DNA of 64,000 bases. Source: PHAA01 sp963665865 (GTDB lineage Bacteria; Bacillota; Syntrophomonadia; Syntrophomonadales; Syntrophomonadaceae). The stretch lies in the NCBI GenBank assembly GCA_963665865.2, contig CAXXWF010000001.1, positions 1,984,001 to 2,048,000 of the forward strand. Direction: 5' to 3'. Shown piece after piece: positions 7,667-17,310 of the stretch. The notes beneath the pieces were generated by a model. That model was not told the DNA's origin, made no database searches, and was given only the letters and a program-made list of their open reading frames with translations. Position numbers and translations under genes: made by a program. How positions within the stretch are numbered: position 1 is the first letter of the stretch; each line of letters opens with the position of its first letter.

Positions 7667-8911
7667 ATGAATATACTTAATGTTGGTACATACTCACCGC
7701 AGCAATGCGGAATTGCGTCTTTCTCCAAAGATCTGAGGGACAACCTGATTAGATTAGGGGAGCATATTTCAATAGCAGCGGTGTCCGATCCCCACTCTAC
7801 TTATCAATATCCCAATGAAGTGTCATATGTTTTGCGACAGACTCACAAGGAGGACTATGCCAATACAGCCAACACCGTAAATAGAGATTATGGAATTGAT
7901 CTGGTGATTATCCAACATGAATACGGTATCTATGGAGGTACCGACGGTGAATATTTGTTGGATTTTACAAGCCAGCTGAAAAAGCCTTTCGTGCTGGTCA
8001 CTCATACCGTACTGCCCACTCCTACCACTGGCCAGAGGACTGTATTGCGCAATCTATGCCAGCAAGCAGCCGGAATAGTTTGTATGACCAAAACTTCCGC
8101 TAGATTAGCCACTCAGATCTACCAGGCAGAAGCAGATAAAGTACATGTTATTCAACATGGTGTACCTGCTTTTCGGCAAAAAAACCGTCGCCAGTTAAAG
8201 CGCGAATACGGTTTTGGGGATAAAGACTTGATCACAACCTTCGGGTTGATCGGACCTGGCAAAGGGATAGATATCGGAATTAGGACCATGAAAGAGATGG
8301 TTTCACAACATAAAGACCTGATGTACCTGATCGTAGGCAGAACCCATCCCATGCTGGTTAAACATGAAGGTGAACGATACCGAGAGATGCTGACCGATCT
8401 GGTAATAGAATTAGGTCTACAGGATAATGTTAGTTTCATAAACCGGTTCCTGGAGCCGGAGGAACTTGGGGATTACCTGTACATGACCGACATATACCTG
8501 AGTCCCTATCCACAAGCAGATCAGGCTGTCAGCGGGACTCTGGCCTATGCCTTGGGATGCGGAAGAGCCATTGTCTCCACTCCCTATCTGTATGCTCAGG
8601 AAATGGTGGCAGAAGGACAAAGAGGCTTGGTGGCACCTAATGCAACCCCTACGGCTCTGGCTGAATTGCTTAATCGTATTTTAGCTGAACCCGATCTCAA
8701 ACTTATACTGGAAAAGCGAGCCGCAAAACTAGGCGGGAAAATTAAATGGCCATATATTGCGCAACAATATGCGATGCTAGCCGAAAATGTTTTCAAATCT
8801 GAGCTGGCCGCCTTCTATTCTGCTTGTTCGCAAGAATGGGAAGCCAAATGGGGCCGTAATACAAAGTTTAAAGAAGGGATTGATCATAAATTTACTCCTT
8901 ATCTTGTATAA
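7667..8911 (+). CDS. GT4-family glycosyltransferase
   Basis: 414 residues with GT-B fold features. The N-terminal domain starts MNILNVGTYSPQQCGIASFS, the middle has IVCMTKTSARL and HVIQHGVP, and the C-terminal donor-sugar domain has TFGLIGPGKGID, YLIVGRTHP and the YPQADQAVSGTLAYALGCGR donor motif. GAAGGAGGGG lies 7-16 nt before the ATG. It probably transfers a nucleotide-sugar to a lipid or polysaccharide acceptor at the cytoplasmic face; donor and acceptor cannot be told. The frame is also open for 45 codons upstream with protein-like composition but has no start codon there, so it may contain the end of a lost gene. Confidence 0.85.
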   Translation: MNILNVGTYSPQQCGIASFSKDLRDNLIRLGEHISIAAVSDPHSTYQYPNEVSYVLRQTHKEDYANTANTVNRDYGIDLVIIQHEYGIYGGTDGEYLLDFTSQLKKPFVLVTHTVLPTPTTGQRTVLRNLCQQAAGIVCMTKTSARLATQIYQAEADKVHVIQHGVPAFRQKNRRQLKREYGFGDKDLITTFGLIGPGKGIDIGIRTMKEMVSQHKDLMYLIVGRTHPMLVKHEGERYREMLTDLVIELGLQDNVSFINRFLEPEELGDYLYMTDIYLSPYPQADQAVSGTLAYALGCGRAIVSTPYLYAQEMVAEGQRGLVAPNATPTALAELLNRILAEPDLKLILEKRAAKLGGKIKWPYIAQQYAMLAENVFKSELAAFYSACSQEWEAKWGRNTKFKEGIDHKFTPYLV

Positions 8912-9076
8912 GGGCAGAACAACTGGATAAAAGGCAAAGAAACCTGCATCACAATTGTTAATACCTTAGGCAAAGCAGTCCGTAACCATAATTTAATCGG
9001 ACAATAATCTCAGTATATTTCTAATAGACCCAAAAGACACCTAAAAACGTCCTCCTCACACCCACTTTATATAAAG

Positions 9077-9117
9077 AAGGAGGGGTAATGGTTCACCCAT
9101 ACTCCTCCTTTTTTTTA
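9077..9117 (+). terminator. Terminator after the glycosyltransferase
   Basis: AAGGAGG pairs with CCTCCTT through an inner GGGT/ACCC stem, followed by eight T. The rest of the 8912-9243 gap shows no gene or other structure. Confidence 0.7.
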
Positions 9118-9243
9118 TCTTTTCTAAATAATGCAATCAATTTTTAAAAAGATAAAACATGCTGCCCAATCAGAATAGCTTTGTTTGCTAAGGAACACTC
9201 TACTAATTTCACTCGCACAATGTTAATGATCTGAACGGATAGA

Positions 9244-10761
9244 TCATTCCAATTTAAAACCCTTCTCCTGAATCAGCATCACACAAGCGTCTACCACGGC
9301 AGCATCATAAAGAATACCTCTATTCTGCATAATCTCCTCCAGAGCTCTATCCATACCCAGTGCGGCTCGATAGGGCCGGTGTGAAAACATGGCTTCTACC
9401 ACATCCGCTACCGCCACGATGCGCGCTTCCGCTAATATGTCTTCACCAGCCAGTCCTTGCGGATAACCAGAACCGTTCATTCTTTCATGATGCTGCATAA
9501 TAACCTCCGCCACTGGCCAAGGGAATTCAACATCCTTAATAATTTCATAGCCAGCCTGGGAGTGAGTTTTGATTATGGCAAACTCTAAGTCCGATAATTT
9601 ACCGGGCTTGCTCAATATCTCACTGGGAATACTTATTTTTCCTACATCATGTAAATTCCCTGCTACCGCGATTCCTTCGATTTGATCCTTTGAACAACCC
9701 ATTTCTTCAGCTATAGCAGAGGCTAAAAGAACCACCTTTTTTTGATGCCCAGAGGTATAGGGATCTCTTATATTTAAGACTGAACCCAGCGAGCTCACTT
9801 CCTGCATCAAAATGCGTTTCATTTTCTCCAAGCTCTTTTCAAGTTCCTGCGCAGTCTGGGTCCTAACCGTAATGTCAGTTAAAAAGGCTACATTGGCCGG
9901 CCCATCCAGCAGCATCATATTAGAAGCTTGAATAAAAAGGGGAAATGTCGAACCATCTTTGCGCAGCCCGATCGTTTCGTACGAACTAGCCAGTACTTCC
10001 CCCTTTTCCCGTTTTTTTATTTGATTGACGATTTTACTGCGGCACTCCGGCGCCAGCAGATTGCTTACCAGATTGCCAATCAATTCAGTGCTGTTTTCGT
10101 ACCCATGCATGGCGATAAAGACTTGATTGACGAAAAGATTGCGGCCTTTTCGATGTATAGCGATACCAACCGGGGCTGTTTCGAATAGAATGCGGAAACG
10201 CTCCTCACTAGCCTTTAATTGCGATTCAGCGTGATGCTGATCGCTAATTTTAGCCTGTAGTTGTTCAGTGCGCTCTTTGAGTTGGAAGGTTCTTTCCTGA
10301 ACCTTCAATTCCAGTTCATCATTGGCGTTTTGCAGCGCTATTTCGGCTTGTTTCTGGGCCGTGATATCCCGAGATATCATTATTAAGGAGGCTTCATCAA
10401 TTTCCCGGGGCACAATGGTGCCGGTTACTTCCAACCAGACGTAGGACCCATCCTTTTTTAGATAGCGGAATTCATTCCTGCCCTCTCCTATGGGCAGGAG
10501 ATCCTGAAGATTGGATAACATTTTAACCATATCGTCGGGGTGAATAAGCTCTAAAGCGCTTTTAGTAAATAGCTCCTCTTGGGAATACCCCAATACTTTG
10601 AGAGTGACGGGATTAACATATTTGTAACTTAAATCCTCAAGTTTATGTATGGCGATAAGATCGTGGACATTATCTAATACCAATTGGTTGAATTGCTTTG
10701 ATTTTCGAAATAATTCTAATTCGTTCCTCGGGGGGTCTTGTCCCTCCGACGGCTTTTTCAA
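9244..10761 (-). CDS. PAS-PAS-HD-GYP sensor, putative cyclic-di-GMP phosphodiesterase
   Basis: 505 residues starting with TTG at 10761, which has an excellent AAAGGAGG site. PAS 1 covers residues about 20-135 (LVLDNVHDLIAIHKL, PREIDEASLIMISRDIT). A coiled coil (135-185) leads to PAS 2 at 185-310 (FRILFETAPVGIAIHRKG). The HD-GYP domain at 325-500 has the metal ligands in NLHDVGKISIP and HHERMNGSGYPQGL, so it appears catalytically competent. No membrane segment is visible, so it is cytoplasmic. It lies 175 bp downstream of the GGDEF/HD-GYP gene on the same strand; a signalling pair is likely. Stimulus unknown. Confidence 0.9.
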   Translation of the reverse strand: MKKPSEGQDPPRNELELFRKSKQFNQLVLDNVHDLIAIHKLEDLSYKYVNPVTLKVLGYSQEELFTKSALELIHPDDMVKMLSNLQDLLPIGEGRNEFRYLKKDGSYVWLEVTGTIVPREIDEASLIMISRDITAQKQAEIALQNANDELELKVQERTFQLKERTEQLQAKISDQHHAESQLKASEERFRILFETAPVGIAIHRKGRNLFVNQVFIAMHGYENSTELIGNLVSNLLAPECRSKIVNQIKKREKGEVLASSYETIGLRKDGSTFPLFIQASNMMLLDGPANVAFLTDITVRTQTAQELEKSLEKMKRILMQEVSSLGSVLNIRDPYTSGHQKKVVLLASAIAEEMGCSKDQIEGIAVAGNLHDVGKISIPSEILSKPGKLSDLEFAIIKTHSQAGYEIIKDVEFPWPVAEVIMQHHERMNGSGYPQGLAGEDILAEARIVAVADVVEAMFSHRPYRAALGMDRALEEIMQNRGILYDAAVVDACVMLIQEKGFKLE

Positions 10762-10936
10762 TTATAGCCCTCCTTTAGAAAGATTTAATTTAATTATTAT
10801 TTTACTCTTCATACTGTTCAAGCTTTCATCTGGACGAAAGTTATGTTTCCTTGACTTCCAACCGCACGAACACCATCGTCGCATCCATCTTCATTCCTCT
10901 CACCTTAATCGCAGGGATATGCAGGATGAACTTCGA

Positions 10937-12883
10937 CTATATGCCTGAATTCACCTGGCGATAGGGCTGTTTCGGTGTGGGAGTCATGTTTGGCATCGCT
11001 TCTGGTATGGTGATGGGGTCCAAATTAAAAAATTGGGATCTCGTGGATGTCAGTTCTGGTGATATTATATTGAGAAACAGTTGTGTAATATTTGGATCAA
11101 ATTGAGTGCCTGAATTTCTTCTAATTTCTTCTACAGCCTCTACTTTTGTCATAGCTGATCGATATAATGTATCGTTAGACATAGCATCAAACGAATCAAC
11201 AATAGCCAATATTCGGGATAGGAGCGGTATTTTCTCTCCAATAAGACCTTGAGGATATCCTTTGCCATCCCATCTTTCGTGATGGCAAAGAATATATTTC
11301 GCTATAGGTATAAGCTCAGAAGTTGCTTGTGCAATCCTAAAACCAACTTCAGGATGTTTTCTCATTTGGTTCCATTCCTCATTACTCAGTTTCCCAGGCT
11401 TTGCTAAAATATTAGCATCAACACTCATTTTGCCAATATCATGCAAGGTGGACAATAGCTCAAGTTCATTTAGTTGATCATCTGTCAGAGACATAGCTCT
11501 TCCAATTAACTTCGATAAATGCACTAATCTCTCTGCGTGTTCTTCTGTTTCTTGGCTTTTCTCAAACATTATTATTTTTATCGAGGCCATTATCGAGCTG
11601 TGGGCACTTTTGCTTTCTAATAACTTGTGCCTGGACATTGATTCCTCAGCGACCATCAAAATGTCCTTTATTGTCTCAGTTTCGATGTTCTTGGTTGCAT
11701 GTCCTAATGAAATACTAGGATATATCTGGGTCTCATTTAATGAGTATCCTTTACAGGCGTCAGATATGCGGCTACATACTAGTTGTGCTAATTGGCTATC
11801 TGTTTGGGGTAGTAAAATTCCAAACTCGTCTCCCCCAATTCTGGCAATAATATCTTCCTCCCGGCAGCAGCTTCTCAATATTTTAGCCATTTCAATAAGT
11901 ACTTCATCCCCTTTGGAATGTCCGAATCCGTCATTTATTAATTTCAAACCGTTAATATCTCCCATAATAATGGAAATGGGTAACTGTCTAATGGTATCGA
12001 GACGTTTCTTTTCCTCTTCAAAGTAAGTTCTATTGTAAAGATCGGTTAAATAGTCGTGGTAGCCAAGATACAAAATCTCTTTTTCTCTATTTTTAATATC
12101 AGTTATATCATGACAATTTATCAATACACCCTTTATATTGGGATTTTGCATAAGATTTACCGCGGTTACTTTAACGTATTTATAAGTTGCATCCTTGCAT
12201 TTTATTCTATACTCCGCTGTTTTCTCTAGTCCGTCTTTTTCCAATAGATCTTTGAAAATTCGGTTATATTCAAGTCGATCATCTGGATATATATGCCCTT
12301 GCACATTAGTTCCAACCACATCATTCGTTTTCCAGCCAAACCATTTCGTAATATTCGGACTAGTATATTTAATGACTCCATTTCGATCAATAATAGAAAT
12401 TACGTCGGAACTATTTGCAATCATAGCCTTATGTTTAGCTTCACTTTCAATAAGTGATAGTTGTGACTTCATAAGAAATTCCTGCTCTTTGGTCGCTTTT
12501 AAAGCTCTTTCAATTGAATATATCAATAACCCTAATTTGTCTTTCGAAACATAATCGGCAGCACCTTGTTTTAAAAGTTCCACGGCTTTTCCCTCGCCTA
12601 TGAATCCAGATACACATATAAATGGAGTGGATGGGCATATTGATTTAATATGTTCTAATGCCGCAAAGCCATTAAAACCAGGCAACATAAAGTCCGCAAG
12701 GATGAGATCATATTTTTTCGATGATATTGCAGCAATAAACTCATCTTCCTTTAATACAATATCCATTTGAATTTCATATCTTGAATTTTCACATAGGTAC
12801 TCATAAATCAGATCAGCATCCATTGGAGAATCTTCCAGAGCAAGTATTGCCAAGCGGCATTCATTGTCTTTTTTACGGTTCAT
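10937..12883 (-). CDS. Receiver-PAS-GGDEF-HD-GYP protein, bifunctional cyclic-di-GMP enzyme
   Basis: 648 residues from ATG 12883 (GGAAGGAG 9 nt upstream). The frame opens further back, at 12937, but without a comparable site. Order: CheY-like receiver at 10-130 (phospho-acceptor Asp in LILADFMLPGFNG, Lys in VSKDKLG); PAS at 150-275 (SDVISIIDRNGVIKYTSPN); GGDEF at 285-440 with intact ARIGGDEFGILL; HD-GYP at 460-620 with TLHDIGKMSV and HHERWDGKGYPQGL. Both the synthase and the hydrolase motifs look intact, so phosphorylation or the PAS ligand probably decides the net direction. The ribosome site overlaps the stop of a truncated receiver gene upstream, suggesting former translational coupling. 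Confidence 0.92.
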   Translation of the reverse strand: MNRKKDNECRLAILALEDSPMDADLIYEYLCENSRYEIQMDIVLKEDEFIAAISSKKYDLILADFMLPGFNGFAALEHIKSICPSTPFICVSGFIGEGKAVELLKQGAADYVSKDKLGLLIYSIERALKATKEQEFLMKSQLSLIESEAKHKAMIANSSDVISIIDRNGVIKYTSPNITKWFGWKTNDVVGTNVQGHIYPDDRLEYNRIFKDLLEKDGLEKTAEYRIKCKDATYKYVKVTAVNLMQNPNIKGVLINCHDITDIKNREKEILYLGYHDYLTDLYNRTYFEEEKKRLDTIRQLPISIIMGDINGLKLINDGFGHSKGDEVLIEMAKILRSCCREEDIIARIGGDEFGILLPQTDSQLAQLVCSRISDACKGYSLNETQIYPSISLGHATKNIETETIKDILMVAEESMSRHKLLESKSAHSSIMASIKIIMFEKSQETEEHAERLVHLSKLIGRAMSLTDDQLNELELLSTLHDIGKMSVDANILAKPGKLSNEEWNQMRKHPEVGFRIAQATSELIPIAKYILCHHERWDGKGYPQGLIGEKIPLLSRILAIVDSFDAMSNDTLYRSAMTKVEAVEEIRRNSGTQFDPNITQLFLNIISPELTSTRSQFFNLDPITIPEAMPNMTPTPKQPYRQVNSGI

Positions 12884-12887
12884 ATTT

Positions 12888-13061
12888 TTATTCTCCTTCC
12901 GCGGGCAACTCGTTAATAATTGCCCAAAACACTCCAATCTGTTTTACAACTTCTTCAAATGTACTAAAGTCAACTGGTTTTACGACATATTTGGTATATT
13001 CTTTGGATCCAAAACTGAGGGCATTAGAAGGGCCATCCAGACGGGGTAATGACATGACCAT
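12888..13061 (-). pseudogene. C-terminal remnant of an Rcp1-type response regulator
   Basis: The frame reads LDGPSNALSFGSKEYTKYVV, then KPVDFSTFEEVVKQIGVFWA and IINELPAEGE, ending at TAA 12888-12890. The KPVDF motif and what follows are the last helices of stand-alone CheY/Rcp1-like receivers. The N-terminal half, with the phospho-acceptor Asp, is missing. The stop overlaps the ribosome site of the next gene, so an intact receiver gene probably once headed this operon. Confidence 0.7.
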
Positions 13062-13132
13062 CAAAAATCTTATATCAAAAGTTGCTAAATAAATATAAAA
13101 CTTAATATAAAAATCAGGAATTTATACAAATC

Positions 13133-13340
13133 CTAACTTCTAATAGGTTATTGTTGTGAATAATCGGATATAATCCTACTTTCCTGCAATCCTAAAAATA
13201 TTCAATATAGCATTGCTGATGGAGTAAAAAGTGTTTGTAAAAATGATTTGAATGGGTTGAAATGTCTGAAAGAATAGAATATTTGAATGAAAAAAATGTC
13301 TGAAAGAATAGAATTTTTAAGAGAATAGACATGTTTGAAT
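13133..13340. repeat. Dispersed intergenic repeat A, copy 3
   Basis: The copy has AACTTCTAATAGGTTATTG, CGGATATAAT and then two GTCTGAAAGAATAGAAT units with weaker ones between. The tail AATACAATTATATACCTATT matches that of copy 2. It occupies most of 13062-13492; nothing else is seen there. Confidence 0.55.
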
Positions 13341-13492
13341 GAAGTGAACTTATTAATTTAATTAATACAATTATATACCTATTATTAGTTAATACAACCA
13401 CTATTTGTATTTGTATTTTCTGTGATCCTACTTGCGACCTACTAATGATTCGCTAGATCTTACATCCGCTATTTTGGCTGGGCAGGCTGCAC

Positions 13493-13521
13493 GAAAAAAG
13501 AGTCCCAATTTTGGGACTCTC
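13493..13521 (-). terminator. Terminator of the rubredoxin-like gene
   Basis: On the minus strand GAGTCCCAAAATTGGGACTC is followed by TTTTTTC, 11 bp past the stop codon. Confidence 0.95.
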
Positions 13522-13531
13522 AGATGCTATC

Positions 13532-13861
13532 TTACCACTTGCCTTTGCCTATATGACTGGCAATTTCAGCTTTGCTTCTTTGCTTAATAACCCAAGCTTC
13601 ATCGTGAGCTTTCTTAAACAATGCTACGCAAGGAGGATCAAGATTGATGTCAATCCCTTCTTTGGCTAACTCTTTAATTTTCATAGCTAGTTCAACAATT
13701 TCCATGTGAATATCGTTGGTTCGATCGGAATCAAAAACTTTTTTGGCGTCTTCGTCGGATAAAGCAGAATACCTCTCTTTAGGAGATTCACATTTTGGAC
13801 ATTTTTCGGGTGCATCGCTGCCTTCGTGAAGGAAGCCGCAAACAGAACATTTCCATAACAT
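13532..13861 (-). CDS. Rubredoxin-like domain protein (rubrerythrin-related)
   Basis: 109 residues. The N-terminal zinc/iron ribbon has two CxxC pairs (KCSVCGFLHEG and CPKCESPKERY), as at the end of rubrerythrins. A helical domain follows (IVELAMKIKELAKEGIDINL). No diiron ExxH ligands are evident, so this is not a full rubrerythrin. A role in electron transfer or oxidative-stress defence is inferred. AAAGGAG lies 9 nt before the ATG, and its own terminator follows; probably monocistronic. Confidence 0.8.
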   Translation of the reverse strand: MLWKCSVCGFLHEGSDAPEKCPKCESPKERYSALSDEDAKKVFDSDRTNDIHMEIVELAMKIKELAKEGIDINLDPPCVALFKKAHDEAWVIKQRSKAEIASHIGKGKW

Positions 13862-14024
13862 AAGCTCTATCTCCTTTCATAATACTAATAACTTCTCCTT
13901 CATTTTACCATTTCCGTTATCTATGTGCCACTGTTTCCATTCTGTTTCGTCTTTTGCGCCCAAACTAGTTAATGTCGTATGTGAATGACTATCACCTTCA
14001 CGGTCGCCATCAATCACATAATTT

Positions 14025-15662
14025 TCAATCTTCCTTAACCGGTTCTGCTGCTGCATTCAAGCCGGCAATATAACCATAGGTCATGGCCGGACCTATCGTG
14101 CTGCCTGCTCCCCAATACGCGTTCGCGGTCGGGGAAGCAATACAGTTTCCAGCTCCATATAGTCCAGAAATCCGTCTATCCTCCACATTTATTACTTGGG
14201 CATGGTGATTGATGATGGGGCCCCCATTGGTATCAAGTGTTCCGGCACCCAGGATGACTGCATAGTATGGTCCCTGAGTGCTGAGAGGATACATAGTGTA
14301 ATTTAGGCTGTCTTGGGGCGGCCATTCCGTTCCAGGGACAGTAGGCGGGAAGGTAGTCCACTCTCGATCATAGTTGAAATCACCCCGATTAAAATCTTTA
14401 TCTTGGCCGGAAAGGGCAAATTCATTGAAGCGAGCCACGGTTTGAATAAGGTTATCATGAAAATCAGGGTCCAGGTCAAATCCCCCCGTGTGAGCAGACA
14501 ACTCATGCAGCCGCAAAGATATGTTTACCGTCAATTCATCCCATGAACTTGCCGAAATGATATGATTAGTAGGCGAACCTTCAACTGGATAGGGAGAATA
14601 ACCCTGCCATAATGTGGCTGTTCTCTGGTCAAATATCATAAATACCAGCATATTTGTCCATTCTGCACGTTGTGGATCCCAAACAAAGTGAGTCATCGTC
14701 CGGTCATTATAATTGCGTTTTTCATCCATAATCCGCCGTCCGAATCGATTGACCTCGATTACACTGTCCCCTGGTACATAAAAGATATTGTGCACGCCAT
14801 CTGGATCGGTTAATGCTTGTTCCACAACAATTTCCGCCCTGAAAGCGCCTGCAGTGTTGCCTAATTTTGCGCCAATTGCGCACGCCATTTTAATAAAATC
14901 TCCCGTATTGGTTGGAGCGGCGCACCCGCCAAAGTGCGGTCCGCGCTGAAAATGCAGCATAAGTTCAGGGTTGTGAGTATAACCGCCACTGCCGAAGATG
15001 ACAGCCTTGCGCGCCCGGTAATTCAGCACTTCCTTCCCGTTGACCAGAACCTCCAACCCGACAACTTCCTCTTGATCGTTGCGTAAAATACGTGTCACCT
15101 GATGATTGGTCAGCATAGTTATCCCATTGGCTGCAGCCCATTTTTTCAGTTGTCGGATTAACTCTCCGCCATAGGCCATATTACCTTCCTGATTCTTCGA
15201 ATATAAAACCCGGCCACGAACGCCCTTATTTTCCGGCAGATGATCCATATAGTCCACCTGGGGCTTTCCGGTCCAGTTTATTTCCTGAATGCTTTGCACG
15301 GCTCCGCAGTCTCCGAGAAACTCCACCATCTCCGCAGCCCGGTCATAGTATGTATCTATTAACGCAAACTCATTTTCCGGCAGTCCCAACCTGGGTGCCT
15401 GGGGATTGTATAAGTGGGGATAAGAATAACGAGCCATATAGCGGATGGCGTCTTCCTTAACATCCGTGATCCCTTTTTCTCGTTGAAACCGATTATTGGG
15501 AATCCAATATCCACCGCCTGAACGTAGGGTGGTTCCACCGATAAGGGCCGCCTTTTCCAGCATAATGACATCGGCACCATTTTTTTTGGCGGAAATTGCC
15601 GCTGCAAAGGCAGCAGCTCCACTTCCAACGACGAGCACATCTGTTTCGCTGCTATACTCCAT
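14025..15662 (-). CDS. FAD-dependent oxidoreductase, fumarate reductase/KstD-like flavoprotein
   Basis: 545 residues from ATG 15662, where GGAAGGAGGAGTAACA is ideal; the frame opens six codons earlier with a poorer start. The N-terminal Rossmann FAD site is TDVLVVGSGAAAFAAAISAK, followed by LEKAALIGGTTLRSGGG, as in FAD_binding_2 enzymes (fumarate reductase flavoproteins, 3-ketosteroid dehydrogenases). The C-terminal FAD part is ISGLYGAGNCIAS, with GAGSTIGPAMTYGYIAG. No signal peptide or heme motif is present, so it is cytoplasmic. The substrate is unknown. A DUF2769 cysteine-rich gene lies 33 bp upstream, probably in the same operon. Confidence 0.85.
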   Translation of the reverse strand: MEYSSETDVLVVGSGAAAFAAAISAKKNGADVIMLEKAALIGGTTLRSGGGYWIPNNRFQREKGITDVKEDAIRYMARYSYPHLYNPQAPRLGLPENEFALIDTYYDRAAEMVEFLGDCGAVQSIQEINWTGKPQVDYMDHLPENKGVRGRVLYSKNQEGNMAYGGELIRQLKKWAAANGITMLTNHQVTRILRNDQEEVVGLEVLVNGKEVLNYRARKAVIFGSGGYTHNPELMLHFQRGPHFGGCAAPTNTGDFIKMACAIGAKLGNTAGAFRAEIVVEQALTDPDGVHNIFYVPGDSVIEVNRFGRRIMDEKRNYNDRTMTHFVWDPQRAEWTNMLVFMIFDQRTATLWQGYSPYPVEGSPTNHIISASSWDELTVNISLRLHELSAHTGGFDLDPDFHDNLIQTVARFNEFALSGQDKDFNRGDFNYDREWTTFPPTVPGTEWPPQDSLNYTMYPLSTQGPYYAVILGAGTLDTNGGPIINHHAQVINVEDRRISGLYGAGNCIASPTANAYWGAGSTIGPAMTYGYIAGLNAAAEPVKED

Positions 15663-15695
15663 TGTTACTCCTCCTTCCATCCAGTGCCTTGACCT

Positions 15696-15884
15696 TTAGC
15701 GTATACAATAATATTCTCTGTTTAATCCCATTTGTTCATAGACCGGGCAACCGGGGCAAACGCATCCATTTTCGGACTTGATACATTTACTTTTCTCAGC
15801 CAGACAAAACGCCAGTGGCTCACCACAATTTACATACGAAGGACACATCGGACAAATACATTGATCTTGCAACTTCTTATCCAT
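15696..15884 (-). CDS. Small cysteine-rich DUF2769-type protein
   Basis: 62 residues from ATG 15884 (GAGGTGGGA upstream); a GTG five codons earlier is less likely. Two cysteine clusters are visible: CICPMCPSYVNCG with CLAEKSKC, and CVCPGCPVY. The spacing is that of DUF2769 proteins, which probably bind metal or an Fe-S cluster. It directly precedes the FAD oxidoreductase and may be its electron-transfer partner; that is inference from position. Confidence 0.7.
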   Translation of the reverse strand: MDKKLQDQCICPMCPSYVNCGEPLAFCLAEKSKCIKSENGCVCPGCPVYEQMGLNREYYCIR

Positions 15885-16267
15885 TTCTTCCCACCTCACC
15901 TATTATTCCTATTTCTGTCATTATACTGTTGATGGTAAATTTTGCATAGGGGAACACGATGGCCTATTGGGTAACTTTCCGTCATTTATTAGTTTGCCTT
16001 CTAATTTTTCTCTATCACCTTTATCACAGGCATATCTCGTAGAAGTGCACTGGGCGGAAGCCCCACACAGCGAGGCTATTTACAGAATCTTTTGGTTTAT
16101 TTGATCCTAAATGTTTCCCTTCCCTACAAGAAGAGCACCTGCTCTGCAGATGCTCTTCTTGTAAAACATAATATCTATTCAGCTTCCAATCTTTTCTTAC
16201 TTCTGGCCGATAAACCAATACAGCCTATTTGTCCTTAGACACAATTGGGTTAGGTCCCCTATTCCCC
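15885..16267. other. Intergenic stretch with a 12-bp inverted repeat
   Basis: ACAAGAAGAGCA at 16128-16139 pairs with TGCTCTTCTTGT at 16153-16164, with CTGC/GCAG complementarity inside the loop. No T run follows on either strand, so it is not a normal terminator and may instead be a protein site or an RNA structure. A 64-codon ORF across it is an artefact of the palindrome. No gene is seen. Confidence 0.5.
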
Positions 16268-17185
16268 CTACTTGAATGCTTCCGTTGGGTGGAGGGGCTT
16301 GCCATTTAAAATAGTCTCCACTTCTTCGAAGCCAGCTGGAAAAGCAAAGTTATAGCGGGCTGGCAGGGCAAAAACAAACTTAGAATTTTGCCCTAGTTCA
16401 CTGGGTGGAATTGGTGCAGCACCCACGCTGAATTTCACCTTTTGCAGGGAATCCCATTGGTCAAGGGTAAATACCATAATAGGTATATCCTGTCTCGGTA
16501 CAGCCTGACTCCATTGCGGATGTCTGATATTTATAATCGGACCGGTTTGCACAACCTTGCCGTTCTGCTGGCCCTCTAAAGCAGTCCCTTCCCACTGGGT
16601 GGTGACTATCGAAAAATTTTGCCAACTCTTGGGTAAGGTAAATGTAAAGCCATATTGGGTATTACTATACATCGATGACGTATCAATATAGGCCCCCAGA
16701 GTAACAGCGTCGATCAGCCATTTGTCATCAAATTTCTTAACGCTCAGCGTGATGGGCCGCTTGGCCGCCAAGCCGCCCTTAGTTTGCTCCACGCTGGTTA
16801 TTTCAATAATCTCGCCTTTTACCTCATAGGTACCATCTGCCAATTTTTCATTGCTTAGAATTTCGATACGGTCAGGCCAGGGACTAGAAACTGTCCGGCC
16901 AGGAGCATTTTGAGGATCGTTCTGCCATTTTGCTAATAGCGCCGGGGATACCAGCCCACCATAATTGTCCTGCATGATTTGCTTTACCGTCTCTGACGGC
17001 GCCAGAAGCGACACCGACTGAAGCTTCTTGCCAAAACTATCAACTACATTAGTTACGGATTGTTTATCGAGCACATCAGTTTGCTGCGGTGTATTATTAC
17101 TTTGATCAGAGGGACTGCTTTTCGTACAGCCAATCAGAGAAAAACCTAACATGAATATGAGCAGCATAAATATTACTTTTTTCAT
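16268..17185 (-). CDS. Lipoprotein of unknown function
   Basis: 305 residues. The signal peptide MKKVIFMLLIFMLGF ends in the lipobox LIGC, with Cys20 the lipidation site, followed by a Ser/Asn/Gln-rich linker. The middle (residues 45-155) resembles a small beta-rich NTF2-like fold; the C-terminal part starts TQYGFTFTLPKSWQNFSI, a pattern seen in PsbP-like secreted domains. GTGGGGGGAATTTGA precedes the ATG. It would be anchored outside the cytoplasmic membrane. The gene stands alone. Function not recognised. Confidence 0.75.
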   Translation of the reverse strand: MKKVIFMLLIFMLGFSLIGCTKSSPSDQSNNTPQQTDVLDKQSVTNVVDSFGKKLQSVSLLAPSETVKQIMQDNYGGLVSPALLAKWQNDPQNAPGRTVSSPWPDRIEILSNEKLADGTYEVKGEIIEITSVEQTKGGLAAKRPITLSVKKFDDKWLIDAVTLGAYIDTSSMYSNTQYGFTFTLPKSWQNFSIVTTQWEGTALEGQQNGKVVQTGPIINIRHPQWSQAVPRQDIPIMVFTLDQWDSLQKVKFSVGAAPIPPSELGQNSKFVFALPARYNFAFPAGFEEVETILNGKPLHPTEAFK

Positions 17186-17310
17186 TCAAATTCCCCCCAC
17201 TATATAAGCGTAATTCATTATCGAGCTGTCGTTATCGGCTTTCGTATTTTCCCCCATTTTCAATATTTGATCCTAACCGCACGAAAATTGCGCTCCAGAC
17301 ATCTGGCCCC

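Noticed and set aside
16128..16164. Long perfect hairpin considered as a terminator
   Set aside because: No T run on either strand after the stem; reported only as an inverted repeat.
16024..16218. 64-codon minus-strand ORF
   Set aside because: It runs through a 12-bp inverted repeat and lacks a start site; judged spurious.
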